NCBI GenBank assembly: GCA_027452245.1 | Contig: DAIDGW010000102.1 | Span: 1 to 33,648, forward strand | DNA: 33,648 nt | Reading direction: 5' to 3' | From: Acidobacteriaceae bacterium | GTDB taxonomy: Bacteria; Acidobacteriota; Terriglobia; Terriglobales; Acidobacteriaceae | Shown here: positions 33,573-33,648 of the stretch, one piece after another | Position numbering within the stretch: position 1 is the first letter of the stretch | Layout: the number at the start of each line of letters is the position of its first letter | Notes under the pieces: model-generated | Told to the model about the DNA's origin: nothing | Databases searched by the model: none | What the model saw: the letters and a program-made list of their open reading frames with translations, nothing else | Position numbers and translations under genes: made by a program

Positions 33573-33648
33573 AGCCACCTCTAAGACGAAGTCGACGCTA
33601 TGAAAAGGCTGGCTTTCCCATTTTGGGAATGGCCACGAAACTTTCTTT

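Overview
The window looks like chromosomal DNA from an uncultured soil-type Acidobacteriota. That assignment is an inference from gene content, and no rRNA is present to confirm it. Supporting content includes a split glycine cleavage P-protein (gcvPA/gcvPB), a TMTC-like membrane/TPR protein, YbjQ, CPXCG and DUF5818-type small proteins, Tat-exported TIM-barrel and M24 enzymes, a DUF2911 protein and an mraZ-led division cluster. GC content appears moderately high, and gene packing is tight with several 1-4 base overlaps.

Layout. (1) 1-272: the C-terminal end of a tyrosine recombinase lies 31 bases from the CCA end of a tRNA-Thr(CGU), which suggests the edge of an integrated element to the left. 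(2) 444-3666, plus strand: an unknown small protein coupled to a CDP-alcohol phosphatidyltransferase, then cysS and an FmdE-type protein with a zinc ribbon. (3) 3668-7194, minus strand: a compact translation-related run transcribed cca, DUF721 (DciA-like), gatC, gatA; gatB is not here. (4) 7345-11491, plus strand: a long acyl-CoA dehydrogenase, a secreted GH27 alpha-galactosidase, an exported DUF2911 protein with a clear terminator, and a FmdB-type zinc ribbon. (5) 11559-18067, minus strand: gcvT, gcvH, gcvPA, gcvPB, followed by a TMTC-like GT-C/TPR membrane protein. (6) 18264-23009, minus strand: the start of a dcw cluster, mraZ, rsmH, a previously uncatalogued-looking 53-codon ORF, ftsL and ftsI, driven by a strong promoter followed by three GTGGT boxes at exact 10-base spacing (a textbook MraZ operator). 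The usual murE/murF/mraY genes do not follow ftsI. (7) 23402-25261: an OmpA-domain protein with a long Gln/Ala coiled coil and its terminator. (8) 25429-33572: signalling and stress-type accessory genes: a NarL-type histidine kinase, a hybrid PAS kinase with a CRP-like operator upstream, YbjQ, CPXCG, a Tat-exported M24 peptidase-like protein, a Tat-exported sugar isomerase/epimerase-like protein and a DUF5818-like exported protein.

Most of the window is housekeeping. I do not see a complete novel defence, biosynthetic or mobile system. The observations most worth following are the small ORF between rsmH and ftsL; two related interspersed repeats in the division cluster, one apparently inserted in frame inside rsmH; the MraZ operator; the tandem CRP-like sites before the hybrid kinase; and the recombinase/tRNA-Thr junction.
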